From positions 1,501 to 9,753 of the forward strand of contig JAHDWY010000112.1 in assembly GCA_023384315.1 (NCBI GenBank): DNA of 8,253 bases, written 5' to 3'. The notes beneath the pieces were generated by a model that saw only the letters and a list, made by a program, of their open reading frames with translations, did not search any database and was not told the origin of the DNA. A program made the position numbers and the translations under genes. Below, in pieces: positions 1 to 7,383 of the stretch (position 1 is the first letter of the stretch; the number at the start of each line of letters is the position of its first letter). This DNA comes from Candidatus Hydrogenedentota bacterium (lineage in GTDB: Bacteria; Hydrogenedentota; Hydrogenedentia; Hydrogenedentales; SLHB01).

Positions 1-102
1 CGTTATAGTAGCACAAAGCCGCGGACCCATTCCAAGTGTTTCCCAAGCCTCGATGTGTAAGAATAGACGCGTTCAATTCTATCCGGAGTCGATGTTGTTC
101 CG

Positions 103-126
103 TATGATGAGTATCTGGAGTAAGGA
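103..126 (+). promoter_or_regulatory. Ribosome binding site and weak -10-like box upstream of the phosphatase gene
   Basis: A GGAG at 117-120 lies 6 bases before the ATG at 127 and supports that start. TATGAT at 103-108 matches the sigma70 -10 consensus at five of six bases, but I see no matching -35 at the proper distance, and the implied leader would be only about 12 bases. The ribosome binding site is solid; the promoter is speculative. The rest of 1-126 is poorer in GC than the genes and holds no convincing gene. Confidence 0.35.
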
Positions 127-876
127 ATGAAGGATTGGTTAATCGAGATCGTCAAGGAAGCTGGTCTGATCGCCGATGAGTACCTCGCCCATGGGTTTTC
201 CGTCAAATATAAGGAAAACGGCACGATTGTCACGTCCGCAGACCTCCATATCGACCGGTTTCTGCGGGGCCGAATTCATGGCCGCTTCCCTGACGACGGA
301 ATTCTCTCGGAGGAATCTGTGGACAATCCGTCGCGGACGACCTGGCGGCGGGTGTGGATTGTCGATCCCATCGACGGCACCGTGGCGTTCTCAGAAAAGC
401 AGCCCGAATTTGGGATACTCGTGGCGATGTGTGTAGACGGCAGGGCGGTCGAATCTGTGGCCCACTTCCCACGGATGGGCCTGACCCTCTACGGTAACGT
501 GGATCAGGGCGCCGAGGTGAACGGGCGTCCCGTATCGGTCTCACGCTCGGAAGTTCCACAACCCAAAGTCGCTGCACTATCGCGCGCGCATGGCCACTTG
601 CACACGGCGTCCGGGATGCCTAAGAATCCCGCCCTGGCCTTGTTTCAAGTCACCACCGGCGAACTGGATGCGTGCATCCTGGGCTGCGGGCCGAACACGG
701 GGGAACACGACTACGCGTGGGCCAGTTGTGCCGTCGCCGCGGCGGGCGGGCGTCTCACCGACGCCACGGGCAAGGATTTGCGGTACAATAAGGTTGTGCG
801 GACGATGCCGTCGCTCATCGTAGGCAGCAACGGGCTGGTTCACGACCAAGTGTTGCAGCGACTTGGTGGCACGTAA
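127..876 (+). CDS. Inositol monophosphatase family protein (Mg2+-dependent sugar/inositol phosphatase)
   Basis: This is a 249-residue cytosolic phosphatase of the IMPase/FIG/CysQ superfamily, near the usual family length. Seen in order: GTIVTSAD at 32-39; SEES at 61-64, carrying the first metal-binding glutamates; WIVDPIDGT at 77-85, the signature with D80 and D83 as metal ligands and T85; and HDYAW at 194-198 followed by AAAGGRLTD, where D195 takes the place of the third metal-site aspartate. The metal site therefore looks complete. The usual Asn in the GTxNF signature is Ala (GTVAF). Family members remove a phosphate from myo-inositol phosphate, histidinol phosphate, 3'-phosphoadenosine 5'-phosphate or fructose-1,6-bisphosphate; the sequence does not decide which. 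The ATG at 127 has a good ribosome binding site. The next gene lies 146 bases downstream on the same strand, so co-transcription is possible but not shown. Confidence 0.9.
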   Translation: MKDWLIEIVKEAGLIADEYLAHGFSVKYKENGTIVTSADLHIDRFLRGRIHGRFPDDGILSEESVDNPSRTTWRRVWIVDPIDGTVAFSEKQPEFGILVAMCVDGRAVESVAHFPRMGLTLYGNVDQGAEVNGRPVSVSRSEVPQPKVAALSRAHGHLHTASGMPKNPALALFQVTTGELDACILGCGPNTGEHDYAWASCAVAAAGGRLTDATGKDLRYNKVVRTMPSLIVGSNGLVHDQVLQRLGGT

Positions 877-913
877 GTCAGTTTAGGTTGATCCGATAAC
901 GTATTTTGTACTT

Positions 914-943
914 GTGAAGCGCATATGCGGACGTGCGCCTCAC
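914..943 (+). repeat. Imperfect hairpin between phosphatase and glycosyltransferase genes, possible weak terminator
   Basis: GTGA-A-GCGCA (914-923) can pair with TGCGC-C-TCAC (934-943): nine base pairs with one internal mismatch around a 10-base loop. It begins 38 bases after the phosphatase stop codon, where a terminator could sit. There is no run of T after the stem, so it is not a standard intrinsic terminator. The rest of 877-1022 holds only the glycosyltransferase ribosome binding site and no clear promoter. Confidence 0.3.
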
Positions 944-1008
944 CGTTCCGACCGGTTCCCTTTGGTAGTGGCGGTTCGCGCTATCGATGCGGCATCCCAA
1001 GCCGAATC

Positions 1009-1014
1009 AAAAGG
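1009..1014 (+). promoter_or_regulatory. Ribosome binding site that decides the glycosyltransferase start
   Basis: AAAAGG ends 8 bases before the ATG at 1023. The alternative in-frame ATG at 987 has no such site and would add 12 residues ahead of the position where family members normally begin (VVLVVPTYNE). The start at 1023 is therefore preferred. Confidence 0.5.
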
Positions 1015-1022
1015 TATCCACC

Positions 1023-1772
1023 ATGGAAGTTGTTCTCGTCGTGCCCACCTACAATGAGCGCGAGAATCTGCCCATTCTCCTGGAAGGCATCTCTGCGCAT
1101 CTCCCGGACGCGGGGGTGCTCATCGTGGACGACAATTCACCGGATGGCACGGGCGCTATCGCGGATGAGTGGGCGGAACGGAAACCTGACCAGATCCGGG
1201 TGCTGCACCGAAAAGGTAAGGAGGGGCTTGGTGCGGCGTACGTCGCGGGATTTCGGTATGCCCTGGATACCTGGCCGGAGGCCCAGTTTTTCATACAGAT
1301 GGACGCCGACCTGTCGCACGATCCTGAATTTCTGCTTCCCATGCTCGACGCAGTGCAGGAGGCCGACGTCGTGATCGGTTCACGGTATTTTGAAGGGGGT
1401 CGCGTCATGAACTGGCCGATCCACCGGCTACTCATCAGCCGGATGGGAACGCTCTATGCCCGCCTCTTGACTGGACTGCCGTGCACCGATTGCACGGTCT
1501 GATATAAGTGCTTTCGGCGCGAAGTGCTTGAATCGCTCGATCTCAATGGTATCGAGTCGAACGGCTACTGTTTTCAGATCGAGACCAACTATCGCGTGTG
1601 GCAACGGGGGTACCGCATGCGGGATATCCCCATCACGTTTCGCGAGCGGGAGAACGGGCGCTCCAAGATGAGCTTCGGCATCGCGCTGGAAGCGGTGGGT
1701 GTGGTGACGTTCATCGGTTTGGAGCGCCTTCTTCGCCGGAGAAACGTCTCTACGAAATCGCAGCACTCTTGA
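1023..1772 (+). pseudogene. Polyprenyl-phosphate mannosyltransferase-like family-2 glycosyltransferase, interrupted by an in-frame TGA
   Basis: Family members move a sugar from a nucleotide-sugar (GDP-mannose in dolichol-phosphate-mannose synthases) to a polyprenyl phosphate at the inner face of the membrane. Seen: VVPTYNERENL at 6-16, DDNSPDGT at 36-43, and DAD at 94-96 (DxD metal site) within QMDADLSHDPE. The frame stops at a TGA (1500-1502, codon 160) in the conserved loop that normally reads D-x-T-[SGA]-G-[FY]-[KR]; here it reads DCTV-stop-YK. The same frame continues for 90 codons with family residues intact (SNGYCFQIE, ERENGRSKM) to a TGA at 1770. Read through, it would have 249 residues, normal for versions lacking a membrane domain. 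The stop may be a recent nonsense mutation or a sequence error. A GTG at 1524 could not start a working enzyme. Its end overlaps the convergent YfhO gene by 23 bases. Confidence 0.8.
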
Positions 1773-4146
1773 TTCTGCGGCGGCGCACGAGGCACGCCAC
1801 GCAAAAAGCGCTTGTACCCGCCATCGTAGCGATGGAAATCCACAGGCCGATCCGAAAACCCAGCGGGTCGTACGCGTAGATAACCGTATGCCGGCCCTCG
1901 GGCACAATGGCTCCGCGGAACGCGTAATAGGCGGGAAACAGTTCGACAGGCTCGTCATCAATGGAAGCTTTCCAGCCGGGGTAAAATGCGTCCGCCAATA
2001 CGAGCGCGGCGGGAGCCGGGGATTCGTATTCGACTTGGACGCGATTGGCCGTGTACTCGGTAATCGTCGCTTTACCGGAACCGGCGGTTGTCGCCGCTAC
2101 CGGAAGCGGGCCGGCAAGTTCCTGTTCCGTCAGCACGGTCGCGATGGGGTCGTAGGTGGGGTCTTTCATTCTGTCGAAGAGGCGGTCCCGGTCCGAGACT
2201 GTTTCCACGGCTCCGGCCAGAAATGCGCGCGGCATGGCGCCAACGTTTTCGTACACTTCAAGACCGTCGCATCGGGCCGCCATACGAAGACGGCCCTGGC
2301 GCAACAGGTCTTCCAGCGGGAACACGGGCTCGTACGCGGGATCGTGTACGTAGTATTGGACGGCCCCGACGGGTTCCATCGTGTCCCAAAGCCTGGTTCC
2401 GAGTTTCTCTCGATACTGCATGATGCGGCCTGGATAGAGGCCGTCATAGCCTCCCCACTCCTCGATCCCGTAGTTCGGCAACACGCCATCGATGATGTAG
2501 GCTTCCGAAACGCCGGACCGGCAGGGCAGGCTCTGATTACCAAGGAATCGGGTGAGTTCGGTTTCCGGAAGAATCTGTTCCTGCGGCATGGTTGGAACGA
2601 TACCGTGCCCGGCAATGCGCAGGTCCGCAGTCGTGAGGACTGTCAGCGCGGTCCAAACGAAAGCCCGATTCGGGTGGAAGCAGTAGAACAACAGGACGAG
2701 GACCGCGGCGGTCGCGACCGACGCGCCGATCAGGTACTGTTTCCGAATATACGGCAAAAGGCCCGCGATGCGGATGATGCCGCCATCCATCGAGTGAACC
2801 GCAAAAACAACCGCGATCACCGCGATTGCGAGTAGGGCCACGGGCCACAGTTCCCCGATCCTTCGCGACTGCCGCAACCAATGATCGAGGCCAAGGGCAG
2901 CCAAATAGGGGCCGGCAAACAACGCGAATGTTACGTAGTAAACCGGGTGGACTGAACTGAACAGGGGCCAATCTGCGACGAACGACAGTTCCTCTGGCCG
3001 ACACGCCATCGCGACCAGGAGGAACGATGCAAATGCGAATGCCCCCACCTGCGAACGATTCGGAGAAGGCGAGCCTCGCGTGAGGCACAAGGCGCCCACA
3101 AGGGCGATGCCGGCCCATGCGACCAAACCGAAATAGTGCATGGACGCGAGGTTGGAATTGGTCTTGCCCTCGTCCCAGAACGTGTCCTCCGCCATGGTCC
3201 CGTAAAACCGGGGCAACCAGAACGTCACGACGGTTGTCGGTTCGGTATCGTTCAATACCCCGGGCTTGGTTACCCGTTCGGCGTGCGTGTGGCTGTTGAG
3301 AATGAACTCGGTGAGGGGCAACAACTGCACCATGTAGACCCCCAGCGCGATCCCCCATCCTGCAAGGGCCGCAGTCACGACTTTTCCGATTTCCCCGAGC
3401 TTGAGCGACGCGGTCGCCATTCGCACGGCCGCGTACAATCCTGCGCCAATGCCGAAGGTAAACGCCGTCTCGGGGTGGCCTGCCAGGAGCATCAATGCAG
3501 CACCGAACGCCATACAAAATATCCCGCGCCGGTACCGTCCACGCACGAGCAGCTCGACCGCGAGCACCAGCACGGGTACCCACGCGCTGACGTCGGGCAG
3601 CGGCCACGGAGACCAAATGAAGTTGTATCCCCCGAGCATCCAGGTGATGGAAAAGAAACGGGCAGCGTAGAGGCTCAACCCCATCATGCGAACGCACAGG
3701 TACGCAACGGCGCCGCACAACCAGAGTTTTGAGAGGACGTAGAGCGTAACCGTCGTATCGACGTCAACGAGTGCGCGGATGAGATGCGGCGGATAGAACA
3801 CGGTGCTCTGTGCGTTGGCCATCAGCGGTACGCCCGTGCGCTCCAGCGGATTCCATAGAGGCCACTGCCCTTCCTCCAGGAGCTTCTCGACGAGGGTGTA
3901 GTCCGGCCGAAATGCGGCGATGGGATCCAGGGCCAGGGGGTTTTGCGGCCGGTCGAAACCCTCGGGGGCGACCGATTTCCAGGGTGGCAACAAATACAGA
4001 ATATCGGCAGAGGAGATCTGCTCGGATCCGATGAATACGGTGGGGAACGCGACAGCGAGCAAGGCCGCAAGTAGAGCGCCCTGGATGAAACATTCTTTCC
4101 ACGTGAGCGGCGCAGAATCTGCGCCTTCAAGAAGCGGGCGCGCCAC
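1750..4146 (-). CDS. YfhO-family multi-spanning membrane protein (probable lipid-linked sugar transferase)
   Basis: This 798-residue protein has a first membrane helix near residues 19-40, many more hydrophobic segments up to about 505, a soluble C-terminal domain (about 520-760) and a last helix at about 765-787. It shows GT-C-like features of the family: QWPLWNP at 94-100, GVPLMANAQ with FYPP to 120, GGYNFIWSPWPLP at 172-184, AGHPETAF at 222-229, YEN...PRAFL at 632-643, and a C-terminal YPGW...YDPLGFRIGL block. In Bacillus and Listeria, YfhO works after the family-2 enzyme CsbB, moving a polyprenyl-linked sugar onto an envelope acceptor; whether it does so here is inference. The GTG start at 4146 lies 4 bases after the regulator's TAG, with GAGG 13 bases upstream. 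An in-frame TGA at 4162-4164, with no other start codon between it and the GTG, rules out a longer protein. It is probably co-transcribed with, and translationally coupled to, the regulator. Confidence 0.88.
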   Translation of the reverse strand: MARPLLEGADSAPLTWKECFIQGALLAALLAVAFPTVFIGSEQISSADILYLLPPWKSVAPEGFDRPQNPLALDPIAAFRPDYTLVEKLLEEGQWPLWNPLERTGVPLMANAQSTVFYPPHLIRALVDVDTTVTLYVLSKLWLCGAVAYLCVRMMGLSLYAARFFSITWMLGGYNFIWSPWPLPDVSAWVPVLVLAVELLVRGRYRRGIFCMAFGAALMLLAGHPETAFTFGIGAGLYAAVRMATASLKLGEIGKVVTAALAGWGIALGVYMVQLLPLTEFILNSHTHAERVTKPGVLNDTEPTTVVTFWLPRFYGTMAEDTFWDEGKTNSNLASMHYFGLVAWAGIALVGALCLTRGSPSPNRSQVGAFAFASFLLVAMACRPEELSFVADWPLFSSVHPVYYVTFALFAGPYLAALGLDHWLRQSRRIGELWPVALLAIAVIAVVFAVHSMDGGIIRIAGLLPYIRKQYLIGASVATAAVLVLLFYCFHPNRAFVWTALTVLTTADLRIAGHGIVPTMPQEQILPETELTRFLGNQSLPCRSGVSEAYIIDGVLPNYGIEEWGGYDGLYPGRIMQYREKLGTRLWDTMEPVGAVQYYVHDPAYEPVFPLEDLLRQGRLRMAARCDGLEVYENVGAMPRAFLAGAVETVSDRDRLFDRMKDPTYDPIATVLTEQELAGPLPVAATTAGSGKATITEYTANRVQVEYESPAPAALVLADAFYPGWKASIDDEPVELFPAYYAFRGAIVPEGRHTVIYAYDPLGFRIGLWISIATMAGTSAFCVACLVRRRRIKSAAIS

Positions 4147-4150
4147 GAAT

Positions 4151-6784
4151 CTACGTCGGCCTCACGGTGGTGCGAAAGGGCGTTCGGCAATCTTGGCGCA
4201 CTGATAAGATCGCGTCCAGCACATCGAGAAGCTGTCGCAGTTCGAATGGTTTGAGCAGGAATCGATCCGCTCCCAGCGCGAGGGCCTCCTCCTGAACCTG
4301 AGGAGAGGCATTCCCCGTCATGAAAATGATGGGAGGGGCACTGGGCATCTCGCCTAGATCGCGAAGCACGGTCAGTCCGTCGCGGTTGGGCATCAACAGA
4401 TCGAGGATGATGAGGTCCAACAAGTGATCCTCGACCGCTTTCAATGCCTCCACGCCATCGACGGCGGTTAGGACCTTAAATCCTCGCATGTGGAGCGCTT
4501 GAGTCAAGATCGTGCGGACCGCCTCATCGTCATCCACGATGAGCACCGTTTGCAAGGCCGGCGATTCCGGCAACGCCGTATCGTGGCCAGCACTGCTTTG
4601 GTCCGCCATTACGGCCGGCAACGCGATCGTAAACGAGTCTCCACCCTTGGGCCCTCGATCCAGTGTGATGCGTCCGCCGTGTTCCGCAACGATCGTCCTG
4701 CACACGGCAAGCGCCACGCCGATGTCTGGCGCCGCCTGTTCGTTAAACGGTTCGAAGACATCGCCCGCGGGACTTGCCGAAATGCCGCGGCCGTCGTGCG
4801 TGAACTGCACGAGGACGGCTTGCCGATCCGGCGACGGAGCCGTTTGGATGGTCAGGTGTCCTCCCGTCTCGTCCATGGCCTCTTCGGCGAGGGAAAGAAG
4901 GTTCTGGAACACATGATCCATTCGCCGAGGATCCAACATGACCCGGTGCAGGTTCTCCGCGAATCGTTCCTCGACGCGAATCCCGCGGCGTTCCAGGCGG
5001 GATCGCATGGTCGCGACGTACTGCTGGAGGCGGAAGTTTATCAAGGCCGGTTCCAACTTCGGCTTGGATTGAGGCGCCAGCGCAGCGAGGTCGGAACGAA
5101 ACCGGTTGAGACGGCGTGTCTCTCGCACGATGGTGTCCAGCACGCGGTGCGTCTCGATGTCCTTAGCTTTGGCGAGTGTTCGTTGCGCTTGACTGGAGAT
5201 CAGGCCGAGGGGACCGTCAAGGGACCGGGCGATGCCCGCGGCGAAACGGCCGAGGTGATTTCGCTGTGCGGCCTCGTCCGGCGCAGACGGATCTTCACCG
5301 GCATCGTCGCCAGATTCGATCGCGGCAAGTCCTCGCGAAAGTGCTTCACAGCGCGTTGACGTCAACTCGTCGGAATGATAGGACGCGAGCATGGCGCCGA
5401 GCGCGCGCGCGTACATGGAGAGATCGGCAATATCGCGATCGGTCGATCCAAACTCCGTAGTGCTCGTATCCACGACGATCTGGCCAAGACTGCGGCCCTC
5501 ATGCCATAGCGGCATGACGAGCAGGCCGTCTCGCTGACGGCACGGCTCGCCGGTTCCAGACTGCCAGGCGCCTTCGATCTTGCCGACGCCAAGTTCTCGA
5601 ATGGCGCGCAGAACGGGCGTCGGTTCGGCAGGGCCGCCGCGTTCCGAATCTTGGAGACTCGCGCGGAATCCAGTGACCTGATCGTTCAACGATTTCCACG
5701 ATGCGCCGACAATCTCCCGTTCCCCGGTATCCGGGGCAAAGCACATGCCTGGCGCAACCCCTAAGCCGTCGCGAATGGTTGTGGCGCAGTCGCGAATCAC
5801 GGACGGGAAGGGCATTCCGGTTCGGTCGATCAGGAGTGCGTGTTGGAGCACTTCGAGGCGCGAGACGCGTCGTTTCAAGGTCGCAATTTCGGTGGCGGTC
5901 CCGATCTTGTTCAGATCCTGGTCTGCTACTTGAATTGACCCGGATTCCACCTTAACTTCGGACTCCAGCTTCCGGTCGCGCTCGGCAACGGTGGCGGCGC
6001 ATTCACCCACGAGTTCCGGGAACCCGACGGAGTCCAGACCCAGGTACGAAAGGAGCTGGGAAGCGATTGCCTTCGCTCCCGCTTCGTTTTCAACGGTGTT
6101 GGCCGCGCGCGCCACGGCAGCCGCGAGCGCAATAACCGCGATCGACCGCGCTGGAAAACAAGACGGGGAGAGCGCCGAAGGGTCCACGTGGTGGAGCCAG
6201 ATCGCGTCGATGAGTGCCTGTGGAAACCGCCGGGACTCGGCGTACCACTTACCCGCTTCGCCGTGATGGAAACCAAACGTACATGATTCTTTCTCGAGTG
6301 CGCCGGGGCTATCGCGGCCATCGCCCCGGCAAACCGCAAACCGGTTACCATCGATCGCGTGGAGAACCCACTTCCCAATGTTGTGGACGAGTCCGAGCAG
6401 ATAGAATTCGCCGGGGTTCGCGCCATGGATGCGTTTCGAGACGCACTCGGCGGCGGCGGCCGTCATCACCGATTCACGGCGCATGGACTCAAGCGAAGGT
6501 TCGTAAACGTATTCCGGGGGCGCGGCGTTCAGGCATGCAGATGCAATTCGTCGCACCGTATCGTGGCCCAAAGCGGAGGCAGCAGACTCGATGGAGAGGG
6601 CCGGAAGAGTTCTGTGGGAACAGACTGCCGTCAGAATTTCGCAGGCCAACACGGGATCAGAGGAAACCAGATCGGTCAATTGGGTGCCGGAATCGTGGCG
6701 ATCCAGGATACGCCGGAGAATTCGGGGGCTGGACGGAAGCCCCCCGAGTTCCGCAATCTGAAGCTTCGCGTGCGCCCTGTCCAT
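4151..6784 (-). CDS. HDOD-GAF-(degenerate) histidine kinase-receiver regulator
   Basis: This is an 877-residue soluble signalling protein without membrane helices. Domains: HDOD at about 5-215 (GLVHNIGKW at 131-139, with HN in place of HD; HHGEAG at 173-178); a charged helical linker at about 265-315; a divergent GAF-like domain at about 316-470; a HisKA/HATPase region at about 508-723; and a receiver at about 746-862. The receiver is complete: acidic pair D751/D752, phospho-acceptor D795 in LDLLMP, T823 and K845. The kinase is not: the H-box reads GIARSLDGPL with R520 where His belongs, the N-box NLLSLAEEA has L632 for the Mg2+-binding Asn, G1 reads HDGRGI (H663 for Asp) and G2 reads GVALA. 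The FEPF box is kept. I infer a pseudokinase scaffold whose receiver is phosphorylated by another kinase. AGG lies 6 bases before the ATG. It is first in an operon with YfhO, behind its own promoter. Confidence 0.9.
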   Translation of the reverse strand: MDRAHAKLQIAELGGLPSSPRILRRILDRHDSGTQLTDLVSSDPVLACEILTAVCSHRTLPALSIESAASALGHDTVRRIASACLNAAPPEYVYEPSLESMRRESVMTAAAAECVSKRIHGANPGEFYLLGLVHNIGKWVLHAIDGNRFAVCRGDGRDSPGALEKESCTFGFHHGEAGKWYAESRRFPQALIDAIWLHHVDPSALSPSCFPARSIAVIALAAAVARAANTVENEAGAKAIASQLLSYLGLDSVGFPELVGECAATVAERDRKLESEVKVESGSIQVADQDLNKIGTATEIATLKRRVSRLEVLQHALLIDRTGMPFPSVIRDCATTIRDGLGVAPGMCFAPDTGEREIVGASWKSLNDQVTGFRASLQDSERGGPAEPTPVLRAIRELGVGKIEGAWQSGTGEPCRQRDGLLVMPLWHEGRSLGQIVVDTSTTEFGSTDRDIADLSMYARALGAMLASYHSDELTSTRCEALSRGLAAIESGDDAGEDPSAPDEAAQRNHLGRFAAGIARSLDGPLGLISSQAQRTLAKAKDIETHRVLDTIVRETRRLNRFRSDLAALAPQSKPKLEPALINFRLQQYVATMRSRLERRGIRVEERFAENLHRVMLDPRRMDHVFQNLLSLAEEAMDETGGHLTIQTAPSPDRQAVLVQFTHDGRGISASPAGDVFEPFNEQAAPDIGVALAVCRTIVAEHGGRITLDRGPKGGDSFTIALPAVMADQSSAGHDTALPESPALQTVLIVDDDEAVRTILTQALHMRGFKVLTAVDGVEALKAVEDHLLDLIILDLLMPNRDGLTVLRDLGEMPSAPPIIFMTGNASPQVQEEALALGADRFLLKPFELRQLLDVLDAILSVRQDCRTPFRTTVRPT

Positions 6785-6825
6785 CTCCGACCTATCCCCA
6801 GCGGGGTGCGTTCTTTACGGAAGGG

Positions 6826-6854
6826 AGTCTACGGCCCGTGCCCGGGATTGTCAA
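6826..6854 (-). promoter_or_regulatory. Sigma70-type promoter for the regulator-YfhO operon
   Basis: Read on the - strand, a perfect TTGACA (6854-6849) is followed by a 17-base spacer and TAGACT (6831-6826; four of six -10 consensus bases). Transcription should begin near 6819, giving a leader of about 35 bases before the ATG at 6784. The promoter lies in the 79-base gap after the small membrane protein's stop codon, so the regulator and YfhO probably form their own unit, with or without read-through from upstream. Confidence 0.65.
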
Positions 6855-6863
6855 TGACGGGAA

Positions 6864-7280
6864 TTACTTAGGCGGCAATACTGCGGTGGGATCGCGGGAC
6901 AGAACCTTGACGATACCGCCCAGTACGGCGATGACGGCCCCGATCGGTACGCACAGGAATCCGCCTAAATAGGTACCAACGGCGAGGTCGCCTACCCGTA
7001 ACAGGCGGCCGAAGACGATGCAACCTACCCCGATCGCAACGATCAAAAGCCCGGTAAGCACATAGTTCTGCCGGGGAGACGCGTCTTGCGAAGGCGTGCC
7101 TGGCACGACCTGACCGAGCACGTTTCCGTCTTCCAGGAGACGGGGGTTTTCGTCAAGTTTATCGAGGAGTGCGATGCGGACCCGGTAGTCGAGCCACGCG
7201 CGGAGGATCGCGTAGAGCACACTGTACAACAGCGTAACAAGCACGAGAACTAATGGTATTACGATCAGGAAGGATTCCAT
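6864..7280 (-). CDS. Small three-helix membrane protein of unknown function
   Basis: A 138-residue protein that I cannot assign to a named family with confidence. It has hydrophobic segments at about 4-26, 73-93 and 100-124. Between the first and second lies a charged, probably cytosolic stretch (about 30-70: RAWLDYRVRIALLDKLDENP and then a Pro/Ser/Gln-rich part). The short C-terminal tail is polar. It resembles small inner-membrane proteins sometimes found beside sigma-factor or DUF4097 genes, but that is a loose likeness. The ATG at 7280 has only a weak ribosome binding site (GCGGAA directly before it). It is transcribed away from the DUF4097 gene across a 354-base spacer and toward the regulator gene, whose own promoter lies 10 bases past this stop codon. 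The hydrophobic pattern and coding-like composition make it a likely real gene. Confidence 0.7.
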   Translation of the reverse strand: MESFLIVIPLVLVLVTLLYSVLYAILRAWLDYRVRIALLDKLDENPRLLEDGNVLGQVVPGTPSQDASPRQNYVLTGLLIVAIGVGCIVFGRLLRVGDLAVGTYLGGFLCVPIGAVIAVLGGIVKVLSRDPTAVLPPK

Positions 7281-7283
7281 TTC

Positions 7284-7383
7284 CGCTGGATGGGCCCTTG
7301 TTGTTTAAAGGGATCCGGCGGGACGCCCTCCAGAGAGTACAAGAAAAGGAGGTTTTTCTTTTACTTTACGCTGGATCTGGCCC
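7284..7383 (+). repeat. Pair of short direct repeats, CGCTGGAT...GGCCCT
   Basis: CGCTGGAT followed one base later by GGCCCT occurs at 7284-7298. CGCTGGAT followed two bases later by GGCCCT occurs at 7369-7384. The copies start 85 bases apart in the same orientation. The first copy lies right against the start codon of the leftward membrane protein gene; the second sits inside the nested inverted repeat. They could be paired regulator sites or a remnant of a duplication. Confidence 0.35.

Noticed and set aside
2..130. Open frame ending in an ATGA overlap with the phosphatase start, possible tail of an upstream gene
   Set aside because: Only 42 codons, with no recognisable protein pattern and lower GC than the genes; such an open stretch is expected by chance.
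1500..1502. TGA read as selenocysteine
   Set aside because: The family has Gly, not Cys, at this position, and no hairpin of the expected kind directly follows. The only hairpin seen (CTCGAT/ATCGAG at 1536-1556) lies in conserved coding sequence.
1500..1502. TGA read as Gly or Trp through an altered genetic code
   Set aside because: The other genes span about 2,270 codons with many Gly and Trp residues and no in-frame TGA, which would not be expected in a genome that reassigns TGA.
1888..2835. 315-codon open frame on the + strand
   Set aside because: It lies wholly antisense to the YfhO gene, whose product has clear family motifs; the translated product is arginine- and glycine-rich with no domain pattern.
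2537..3718. 393-codon open frame on the - strand in another frame of the YfhO gene
   Set aside because: Arginine-rich shadow of a GC-rich gene; no membrane helices or motifs, while the overlapping YfhO frame is convincing.
4490..5359. 289-codon open frame on the + strand
   Set aside because: Antisense to the kinase and receiver part of the regulator gene; composition typical of a shadow frame.
7341..7360. Central stem AAGAAAA/TTTTCTT as an intrinsic terminator
   Set aside because: The stem is AT-only and weak, and no convergent or upstream gene ends here; it is better treated as part of the larger nested repeat.
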